Shown here: positions 55,729 through 64,000 of the stretch, piece by piece | Layout: every line of letters begins with the position of its first letter | How positions within the stretch are numbered: the first letter of the stretch is position 1 | Assembly (NCBI GenBank): GCA_037043015.1 | Contig: CM073325.1 | Coordinates: 1,366,501-1,430,500, forward strand | Reading direction: 5' to 3' | Length of the DNA stretch: 64,000 bases | DNA from: Bryum argenteum | Taxonomy: Eukaryota; Streptophyta; Bryopsida; Bryales; Bryaceae | Notes under the pieces: model-generated | Told to the model about the DNA's origin: nothing | The model's input: only the letters and a program-made list of their open reading frames with translations | Databases searched by the model: none | Translations under genes and position numbers: made by a program

Positions 55729-56721
55729 AATCCAAAAATATATCAATTAGTTTTACAATAACTGGTTCAAATATTCAAAAAGGAATCCAAGATATCGTGT
55801 AACCATTCAAACAAATCTTTTAGCTCAAATTAGCTAGAAATCTCTTCCATGGTATTGACCGGTAGTCTTCTCCACCATAATATGGTATAACCATTGTGTT
55901 ACTTTTGGAGGAATGTTTTTTTTTTTTATTGACTTTAAGGATAGCATTATTGATGGGTAAAAAAGCTATAATTACAATTTTTATTTGACATAGCTGGCAA
56001 GTGTTGAATCTGGGGAAGGTTGAAATTGGTTTTACACAAGGCACGAGTTAAAACCCGGATCCGAAATAGCTAGAGGAGGCAGGCAAAACAAAGGTAGAAG
56101 GGGGGCGGGGATAGGGTCGCGGTGGGGCGGTGATAGGGGAGGGTAAGGTGAAAAAGGGCGGAAAGGACAGGTGGTGTTGGCGAGATAATTAATTAGGGTA
56201 GCGGAAGAGGTGGGTACTGGAACGCCGCGCGGAAAGCCCGCGGCACCCACGTAATGGCCGCTCGGCGCCATCGCGGCATGGCTCGTCTTCCCCCCCTCAG
56301 CTCGCGCCGGCATGCTCCACATGCGCGTTGCCTGCCTGCTCGCTGCTTGCAAGCAAGCAACCAAGCCCACCATCGCCGCTAGCTCTCTCCCCATTGCCCC
56401 TTCGCTCCTCCCTTTCTATCCCTCGCACTAGTAGCAGCTCACCCCTTTCCCTCTCAGCTGAGCTCTGACAGCATCTCTGGGAGCCGCACTAGTACCGGGC
56501 TCTTCCTTCAGGTACACACCCGCTCCCCCACTTGCACCGTTCTCGCAATGCTGGTGTCTCGATCAAGTTGCTGATGTTTCTGTTGTTGGTATTGTACCAG
56601 TGGTCCGTTTTAGATCACTGCATGAGCCGGACCTGAAGCTTGCGAAAGTGGCCGTGGTGGGGTTTCTCCCGGTGTGATGGTGGAAGCATGCGCATTGCCT
56701 TGCTTTCAGCCTGGCGCGACT
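55729..56721. promoter_or_regulatory. Upstream region and leader of the LRX-lectin gene
   Basis: AT-rich to about 56040, then sharply GC-rich to the ATG at 56722, with CT-rich stretches (56395-56460). TTCAG|GTACAC near 56513 and the CAG before CCTGGCGCGAC (near 56709) could be the donor and acceptor of a leader intron. The long minus-strand frame at 56032-56394 looks like a GC artefact. Confidence 0.4.
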
Positions 56722-59126
56722 ATGAAGACTGTTCTGCTGGTCGCCTTGTTGGCGAGCTTTGTCGCGGGGCTTTCAGCTTCTGGTACGTTCCTTGTCTGTC
56801 TGCCTATCTTTCTCCATAGCCTCGTTCTGTCAGTGGACTTCAATGCAGGAGCTCTCTGTGGCAATGCTAGGGTGCTCTGAGCGCAGATTAGGTTGGAGGC
56901 GATGCAGAGAGTCTACTGTTGGGTCGCACATGCTGTAGTTTTACCGTAGACTTGAGGCCAGATCCGAGACTCTTATCGGGCGGCCCCGTTAGCATTGCAT
57001 GAATCAATGTTGGCGGTGCAGTTCTCTGTGCGGTACATAAATTAGTTAGTTTGGCATCGGGGAAGAGATCTTTATCTGATTGAAATGATAACCGATAAAC
57101 GCGGAGTTGACAGCGGCAGTTTCTTATCGAGGAGTGTTGATCTAGTTTCGGACGGTAGTCGAATGGGTTCCGTTTTGCGAATGTGCATTGATCTGGTTTT
57201 GCATGAGAGTGTGCGTCGCGGTATTTATATGTTCGATTGGTTTTGGTTTTATCAGATGGTCCAGGGTTTTCTCCTGGTGGGCCTCATCCTCCCGGTGTGG
57301 GCCACCATCCGCCCGGTGTTGGTCGCCATGGCCCCGCCTGGAGTAAGTGGAGAGCGTGGAAGGCTCTTCAGGCATGGAAAAAGGCCATTACCGACGATCC
57401 TCAGGGAATCACGAAGTCGTGGGTGGGTACTGATGTCTGCGAGTACGAAGGAGTTTTCTGTTCGCCTCCGGAAGATCCGAATCTGTCCTACCTCGAGGTC
57501 GTATCCGGTATCGATCTGAACGATTGTGATCTGCAGGGAACCCTCGTGCCGGAGCTTGGATTGCTTCGGGAGATCAGTCTATTCCACTTGAACAGCAACC
57601 GATTCTTCGGAACGGTTCCGGAGTCCTTCAAGTACATGAGGACGCTGTTCGAGCTTGATCTGAGCAACAACCAGTTCAGCGGTCCCTTCCCTCATGTCGT
57701 TTTGGATATCCCCAATCTGGCTTATCTCGACATCCGATTCAACAAATTTTCTGGCAAGTTGCCTCGCGAGCTTTTCTTAAAGCCTCTAGATGCGATCTTT
57801 GTGAACAACTGCGAATTCGAGGGTGAGCTTCCGGATACGTTCGGAGAGGCTAAGACTTCCGCGATGGTGCTTGCTAACAACAAGCTCAACGGGAAGATTC
57901 CGACGTCGATTGGCCATTTGAACACTACTCTTGAGGAGATCGTGTGTTTGAACAACAACTTCCAGGGCGGACTTCCTAGCGAGATTGGAGCATTGAAGAT
58001 GGTGCACCTCTTCGACTACAGTGACAACAAGATCAGCGGCGGGCTCCCGTCCGACATCAAGAATATGGAGTCGTTGGAGGTTTTCAACATGGGGAAGAAC
58101 CAGCTGAGCGGAAGAGTGCCAGGCGAGCTTTGTGGCATCGATACGTTGAGCTCTGTTGTGTTGGACGACAACTATTTCACTGGCGTGGACGCTTCTTGCA
58201 CTGCTCTCGGCGATATCATCTCCATCCGTGGAAACTGTCTGCCTGGTTCTTCGGGACAGAAGAGTTTCGAGACTTGCGCTGCATTTTACTCTCCTCCCGG
58301 CGGCAGTCCTCCCGTCACACCTTCTCCTCCTACTCCCACTCCATCTCCTCCCACGCCCACGCCATCTCCACCTCCTCCCACGAAGTCTCCTCCTCCTCCG
58401 TCACCACCTCCGCCTACCCAGTCCCCTCCTCCTCCGTCACCACCTCCTCCTTCCTCCCCTCCTCCTCCCGTCTACCCTCCTCCCCCCCCGAAGGAATGTC
58501 CCGACGGTTACAAGCCTGGACATCACTCTGGAACATGCTACCAGCTGGTCAAGGAGCCGATGAAGTGGAGCGAAGCCGAATTCTACTGCAGGGGTCAATC
58601 AGATGGGCACTTGGCAGCAGTCGGAACCTGGGATGAGCTCAAGGATCTGGGACATATGTGCTACAAGTCGAACGAAACGGTGTACAGCGACCATGTCAAC
58701 CCTCTCGGTCTTGGATGTCACCTCGGAGGAAGGAGACCGTTCTCACTCAGTCCACCAACGAAGGGATGGAACTATCCTCTGTCGCCATGCGTCGAATTCA
58801 ACCAGACATTCTGGAACTACGGAGAGCCGAACAACTTGGGAGGGTACGAGGGCTGTCTCACGATCAAGTATGAGTCCAAGGAGCAGGCTGAGGATCCCAC
58901 AAAGCTTCCCTACATGCTCAACGACTTGAGCTGCGATGTCCCGCTTCCTTTCATCTGTGCATTGACAGTTTGCGAGGACGCCGGATGCGATGTGGAGGAT
59001 ACATGCAAGACCGAAGGCGACTCAGACGCTAAATGCTACACCGTGCCGGACTCCCCGGTCGGTTACGCTTGCGGCTGTAGCGATGGGTTCCAGGCCGACG
59101 GTGCCGGCACATGTATTCCCAAATAA
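56722..59126 (+). CDS. LRX-type LRR-extensin fused to C-type lectin and EGF-like domains
   Basis: Secreted cell-wall protein, 643 aa from two exons (56722-56782, 57256-59126; CTG|GTACGT donor, ATCAG acceptor). Order: signal peptide MKTVLLVALLASFVAGLSAS (1-20); Gly/His/Pro-rich stretch (21-48); LRX-type N-terminal cap ALQAWKKAITDDP...SWVGTDVCEYEGVFC; about ten LRRs to about residue 350; Ser-Pro(2-5) extensin-like linker (about 366-432); C-type lectin domain starting ECPDGYKPG (about 433-588); Cys-rich EGF-like tail (about 589-643) containing YACGCSDGF. The lectin domain keeps WSEAEFYCR, the EPN triplet (about 543-545), LND in place of WND (about 575-577) and CDVPLPFIC, so calcium-dependent mannose-type binding is plausible. 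Ordinary LRX proteins bind RALF peptides through the LRRs and anchor in the wall through the extensin part. There is no TM segment and no GPI signal. AATAAA lies at 59129-59134. Confidence 0.9.
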
Positions 59127-60339
59127 TGAATAAATTTTTATTAATCCTAGTCATAAGCTTTCTTTGAGATGTGCCAGGGGTACCAGATTCTTTTTCTTCT
59201 TTCGTGGACGAAGCGGCAAGGTCAGCTGGGGAAAAACAACATCAACGTCACAGGCATGCTGTTAGACCAGGAGTTAGTGGATGCTGCTCAGATAGGGAGT
59301 AGACAGATATTGGAAGGTTTATTTTTTAGTGGTATGATTTTTACAATACTCCAGTATGGTATGGCTGCTGGCTTTGGGTAAACCTTGCCTTATCTCTCCT
59401 CTTCCCGATGGGGCACCTACCTAGATCTTCACCAGGCAATCAAAGATTGACCTCTCTCTTTTTATGGCACTTCGCGCTGCCTTGGATTGTAGGATACAGA
59501 AACAACACTCTGCTTCCACTGACCCTTGCTTGCTGTGTGACGCAGCTCATGTGGCGAGGTGAGGGTTTGGTTACCGACTGGCATTTCATTATTGATTTCT
59601 ATCCCCCCCCCCCCCAATTCAACTCCCTTGTTTCTTTTCTCAGGTGGTAGTATGCCGATTCTTTGATTTCTGTAGATTCATCTTTTGTTCGTATTCTTTT
59701 CGGCTCATGAATAAGATCTCAGAGGCAGCTTTTTATCATCTCGCGTTTCCTATCCGTTATCGGAGGAGTCTTGTCTCTTCTATGACTCTTTTCCTGCTTA
59801 ACTTCTTCGTTGTTGCAGGGAGGCTTTGAATTGCTTCTCTTTGATTATTAGTATTCTGGTTTGTGTGTACTCGTTTTAGAGATATGAGAGGCAGCTTTTG
59901 GAGATCTCGCGTCTCGTGGCTCATTATTGGGTGTGTGGGTTGATGGTGTCGTCTCTGTTTGAGTTATTAAGTTACGAAGTGGCATTACATGCTGGCACAG
60001 AGTTGGAAGTAATGAGCGACTATAATGACTGCGGTGGTAACAGGGTGAGGGATTATTGCCTTGTGTAAGGAAGACGTGGACATCGACCATGATAGAATCA
60101 CTCGTCTGATTACTATAATGGTTCGATCGGGTATCTCCTAAGGAAGGTTGAGTCGTTTTAGATTACTGACATGTATGTGGCCGGGAACGCTCGGAGCCAT
60201 TCTGTGGGCTTGGAACAATTGTTCTTCGCTCAGCTTGGTCTACGGGTGGGAGGAAAGCGCCGAAACATCATACACAGGTTCCTGAAATAAACTTGCACTC
60301 AAGTATGGAATGTTGCTGACCTTCCTCTGTCGGAGGTGA
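59127..60339. other. 3' flank of the LRX-lectin gene
   Basis: Starts with the 3' UTR. A C-run (59603-59614) is present. Open frames lack domains. The first TTAA-type end appears at 60340. Confidence 0.45.
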
Positions 60340-60466
60340 TTAACCCTTAAACGTCAAGCCCCTCTGAAAATACACCGGAAACCAAGCCTGTGATTAACCC
60401 TTAAACGTCAAGCCCCTCTGAAAATACACCGGAAACCAAGCCCGAGGGGCATGCTTTGACGTTTAA
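60340..60466. mobile_element. TTAA-type micro-element (73 bp) with partial tandem duplication
   Basis: 60394-60466 reads TTAA-CCCTTAAACGTCAAGC...GCATGCTTTGACGTTTAA, mostly inverted repeat. The first 54 bp are also present as a direct copy at 60340-60393. Its right TTAA (60463-60466) is the left TTAA of the next 233-bp element. Confidence 0.7.
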
Positions 60467-60695
60467 CCCCTAAAGGTCTGAGCGTGCCGTGGCGACCAGT
60501 AGAATACGGTGTATTCTGGTTGTATTTGGAGTGAATGCACACCTTTGATGGGTTTGAGTTCAAAGAAGAAGTTGACATTTGAATTAATGCGGTTCTAGTG
60601 AGCTATTACAATTCCAGTTTAGAGTTTCTTGTTGGTAGCAAATCCTAATTATACGACAGCGTACATACTATCCCCAAGGGACTTTTAAGGGTTAA
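60463..60695 (+). mobile_element. TTAA-flanked 233-bp MITE, copy 2
   Basis: TTAA-CCCCTAAAGGTCTGAGCG...AAGGGACTTTTAAGGG-TTAA. The inverted ends CCC(C/T)TAAA(G/A)GTC match at 10 of 12. Exactly 233 bp with both TTAA. About 3-4% different by eye from copy 3. A short GGGTTAAGAAAAGTTTAA duplication follows its right end. Confidence 0.88.
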
Positions 60696-61298
60696 GGGTT
60701 AAGAAAAGTTTAAGGGTTAAGAAAAGTTCACGCTGTAGTAGGTACTTTCGTCCAAGTTTTTAGGGAATAATGTAGCCTACATTCATTTTTCGATCCTTGA
60801 ATCCTTTGTAACCTAAGGTAGACCATGCTAAATCCGTGCATTTAAGGACTACACTACAGTTGGAAAGTTAGAATATGTGGATCAATATTTTTCAATTATA
60901 AATATGATAAAATGAAGAAGTTTCCATATTTGTGATATTTTTTGAGCACTTATAAAAATAAATAAAAAATTCAGAAGTGACATATACCGCATCACCTAAA
61001 ACCGTTCACATGCTCCATGTGCACGAGAGGTACATTCTTCTACATGAAATCTAGAAAGTAGGCAAGAATCTAGAGTGGGTGGTTTAAGGAGATGCATGGA
61101 TTTAGCTTTGTCTACCTTAGCCGTCCTTACAGCAGAGTGATCTAAAGTGGAGCAGCACTATCATGGAGCTTCAAAAATGATGATTCCATTTGCTCTAGCT
61201 TTCAACTGCTAATCTTCTCCATGCACGAAAATTGCTTGGTGGTAATTTCTGTGTAGATTTCCTGTGCGGAAATTGCGCCATTATTGGCCATCTTACTA
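60696..61298. other. AT-rich spacer
   Basis: No gene or element ends recognised beyond the GGTTAAGAAAAGTT duplication at 60689-60730. Confidence 0.4.
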
Positions 61299-61553
61299 CA
61301 CTAAATTTGATAATTAGTGTTAGATTATTATAAGATTTGAAAATGCTATAAGTTTTTACTTTTGTTTAAAAACATTTACCAAGAGCATTGATTCTGATAC
61401 TATATAAGATGAGCATTGATTCTGATACTATATTGGCCAAGATGGGGATCCCCATCTTGGCCAATATAGTGGGTAAAATTATTGAACAACAGTAAAAACT
61501 TATAACATGTTTATGTAAATTAGTGTATCTAACACTAATTATCAAATTTAGTG
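61299..61553. mobile_element. Fold-back MITE with perfect 27-bp TIRs
   Basis: Ends CACTAAATTTGATAATTAGT plus GTTAGAT, mirrored exactly at 61527-61553, flanked by TA. A perfect palindrome of 44 bp sits at the centre (about 61428-61471, middle GGGGATCCCC), next to a direct duplication of GAGCATTGATTCTGATACTA. Related to the outer element at 9168-9619. TA flanks favour a Tc1/mariner-type source, while the CACTA start allows a CACTA-type source. Confidence 0.85.
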
Positions 61554-61962
61554 TACCGTATATGGTTGCAATCGTAGGGCTATAAATGGGATATAAAAAT
61601 CATAATTTTCAATCCCCTACACATTCCAAGGACCAAAGGGCTGTAAATGAGATTAGAAAAATCATGGGGTAAAAACAAATTCACTCTACTTGGGGACCAC
61701 TCAAACATTTTTTTAATTACTACTCTTCTCAAACTCATAGATTTATGAATGCATTCTCCACATCTTTCTTTTACTTTCATACTGTACTCTTGCTATTCTT
61801 TACTCTTACCCTCTTCCTTTTGTTCTCCTATTCTTTCCTAGACAACAAATTTCTAGAAGAAATTATAATACTTGATAATAGTTGCATATGCATGACGATT
61901 TTATATGTACCAGATAACTTTTCAACTATATGCTATTATACTCTGTCAAACTCCAATCAATC

Positions 61963-62551
61963 TTAACTCCTAAATCTCCTTGGTGTTTTTTGGGAGCTTG
62001 AAACCTCAAAACTGCAATTCTCTACCTCTAAGCACTCGTGGGGGTGTGAACCAATTTCTTTTCCTTTTTTAAAACGTCCAACCGTAAGATCTTGTACCTG
62101 AGAATATGCTTGATTACTGTTCAAAAAATTGACTGTTGGATGTTTACCATTTGAGAGATCATAACATCCAAAGTTTGTCTCCCAAGTTATTTTGGGCATT
62201 GCGAAGGTTGGTTTTGAAATTTTTGGAGGCTGCCCTTGTAAAACTGGTAAACTTTTTGACTTGAGTCACTTTGAAATTTGAGTAGTGATTTAGTAATGAA
62301 CATGTTTCAAATTTTTTTTTTAAAAAAAAAGTTACTTTTTGAAGCTGCCCCATCTCGGCTCGCAACCCAAGGATCATCCTAGAAGACTCAAAAATTGGAA
62401 TTTGACTTTGCAAATTTTACCCACATACAATTTGCAATATAAGGAGGACCCAATAAAATTCTTAGGCAGAAATATTACTTCTAACCCCTTCATCTAGGCT
62501 GCCCGGAATTGCAAAAATCCATTTTGGGCTTCAAGGAGAGTTAGGGGTTAA
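61963..62551. mobile_element. TTAA-flanked element, 589 bp
   Basis: TTAA-CTCCTAAATCTCCTTG...CAAGGAGAGTTAGGGG-TTAA; the 16-bp inverted ends differ at two positions. Contains the family core in inverse orientation (about 62075-62170). A diverged direct repeat of about 60 bp (AACTTTT(C/T)AACTA(T/C)ATGCTA...) occurs on both sides, at 61915 and 62580. Confidence 0.75.
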
Positions 62552-63725
62552 CAATTACTAACTTCACTTGCAAACCAAATAACTTTTTAACTACATGCTA
62601 ATATATTTTGTCAATCTCCAATTAACCTTAACCCTTAAGTATTCTTAAAATTTAAAATGAGATTTCGAGATCTCACGTAGCCATTTTGAAGGGGTTAAAA
62701 GTAATATTTTTGCCTAAGATTTTGGAGGGTCCTCCTTATACTAAAGTGTAAGTAGCTAAACTTGCAAAGCCATATTCTAATTGAAAAACATTCATAAAAA
62801 AATATCAGGTTTCAAGTCTATAAGAGGCCGTTTAAATTTAGATTTCTTTTGAATTTATTTTAGAAGGAATATTTTCATAACCAAATCATTGTTCAAATTT
62901 AAAATTATCCAAGTCAATTTTTTGTTAATCTTACTAGGGCAGCCTTTAAAAATTACAACAACAATTTCCGAATTAATTTGTCAAAATTCAAGATTCTGAA
63001 TTTTTCCCATTTTTTGTTCTCAAAATCTCACAAACTCTTAAAGGCACTTACTTGGGGTTTGAAATATTAACAATTTTTTTAATTTATTAAATTGTAGTGC
63101 ATGTTTTTCTATATTATTGTTTTAAGACCTTCTAAGAATTATTTTTGCATGAAGGTCAAAAAAACGGAAAGAGTCTCTGGAATATTGCATGAGGGTATCC
63201 AACTTGGTTATCTACATGGAAAAAAAATATGCCTTAAATGTTTGGGGTAACAAATTTCAACTTGCCCTTGGCACCATCTACACTGTGTGTCCTCAGCAAC
63301 GGCCAAAGAAGCCGATGCATCAGATTTGAACATTACGATCTTACAAATGTAGAAAATTCAATGGTGGAAAATTTCAGAAGTAGCTCAAAGACAAGTAAGG
63401 TGCAAGATCCTACGGTTGGAAGTCTAAAAATACAACTTTTTTCGATTCACGTGGCCGGGAGTGCACGGGACGTGAAAAAAAACAGTTTTGAGACTTCTTG
63501 CTTTCAAAACAAGGAAATTTACAAGGTTAACAATCATAGATATTAGAGTCTGTTACAAAGCGTTGCTAATGATTTCCATTGTCAATGAGTCTTTAATACT
63601 GTTCTTGTAGGACCAGTTTGTTGAAAGTCGAACTAAAACCCAAAATGTCCAATTTTCTGAAATTTCTATTTTTAGAAACTCATATTAGTACCTCAAACAC
63701 ATCAAACCAACATGATTGAAGTTTG
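62552..63725. other. Old TTAA-type element debris
   Basis: TTAACCCTTAAGTATTC near 62627 and AAGGAAATTTACAAGGTTAA near 63510-63529 may be the ends of a decayed long element of about 900 bp related to 10600-11242. The core occurs at 63325-63422 (TTTGAACATTACGATCTTAC, then CAAGATCCTACGGTTGGAAG). The open frame over it is discussed under findings. No host gene. Confidence 0.45.
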
Positions 63726-63958
63726 TTAACCCCTAAAGGTCTGAGCGTGCCGTGGCGACCAGGAGAATACGGTGTATTTTGGTTGTATTTGGAGTTAATG
63801 CACACCTTTAATGGGTTTGAGTTCAAAGAAGAAGTTGACATTTGAATTAATGCGGTTCTAGTGAGCTATTACGATTCCAGTTTAGAGTTTCTTGTTGGTA
63901 GCAAATCTTAATTATACAACAACGTACATACTATCCCCAAGGGACTTTTAAGGGTTAA
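63726..63958 (+). mobile_element. TTAA-flanked 233-bp MITE, copy 3
   Basis: Same orientation and same 233-bp length as the copy at 60463; begins TTAA-CCCCTAAAGGTCTGAGCG and ends GGGACTTTTAAGGG-TTAA. Few substitutions and no indels by eye. Confidence 0.88.
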
Positions 63959-64000
63959 CGTCCAGCTAAACTTCCATAAGATTATGAATTCAAAACTCTA

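Noticed and set aside
56032-56394. Minus-strand 120-codon open frame upstream of the LRX-lectin gene
   Set aside because: GC-rich leader region with no recognisable domain; Pro-rich content fits composition.
57237-57255. Upstream in-frame start for the LRX-lectin protein
   Set aside because: It begins at TTG and lies in the intron; the true N-terminus is the signal-peptide exon at 56722-56782, which joins in frame.
58130-58929. Long open frames in other phases over the lectin gene
   Set aside because: Shadows of the GC-rich coding sequence; only the frame with LRR, lectin and EGF motifs is coherent.

Overview
The window is nuclear DNA of a land plant or close streptophyte relative. The evidence is GT-AG introns, plant-specific families (strictosidine-synthase-like protein, leucine-rich-repeat extensin, plant-type LRR receptor kinase), a Ty1/copia fossil with the usual plant primer-binding site TGGTATCAGAGC, and Stowaway- and Tourist-like MITEs. 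The sparse genes, AT-rich spacers and unusual lectin-capped LRX would suit a non-seed plant, but the sequence does not settle the lineage.

Layout: (1) 1-620, minus: first two exons of a strictosidine-synthase-like gene that runs off the left edge. (2) 4080-6021, plus: complete six-exon eIF2B alpha subunit. (3) 6.6-12.3 kb: MITE-rich spacer with Stowaway copies and one nested insertion. (4) 12426-13091, minus: possible Cys-rich three-exon gene of unknown function. (5) 13536-18933, plus: complete 22-exon LRR receptor kinase of 821 aa; seven successive 72-nt exons each encode one LRR. (6) 20.1-25.1 kb: copia fossil split by DNA that carries an EF-hand calmodulin-like gene (21478-21966, minus). 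(7) 28344-30292, minus: complete five-exon aldo/keto reductase. (8) 30.3-56 kb: gene-poor, filled with MITEs, fold-back elements, SINE-like copies, minisatellites and TA microsatellites. (9) 56722-59126, plus: two-exon gene for a secreted chimera of signal peptide, LRX-type LRR domain, Ser-Pro extensin-like linker, C-type lectin domain and EGF-like tail. (10) 59.1-64 kb: more dispersed elements.

The genes look like unrelated neighbours, each with its own introns and strand. Their roles are translation initiation control (eIF2B alpha), cell-surface signalling (LRR-RLK), calcium sensing (CML), carbonyl reduction (AKR), and cell-wall sensing or adhesion (LRX-lectin).

Two observations stand out. 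The LRX/C-type-lectin/EGF architecture keeps the EPN sugar-binding motif. A dispersed family of short non-autonomous elements is flanked by TTAA and has ends CCC(C/T)TAA...; it has several length classes, three copies of exactly 233 bp, and neighbouring copies that share one TTAA. This looks piggyBac-like. No transposase was found in the window.
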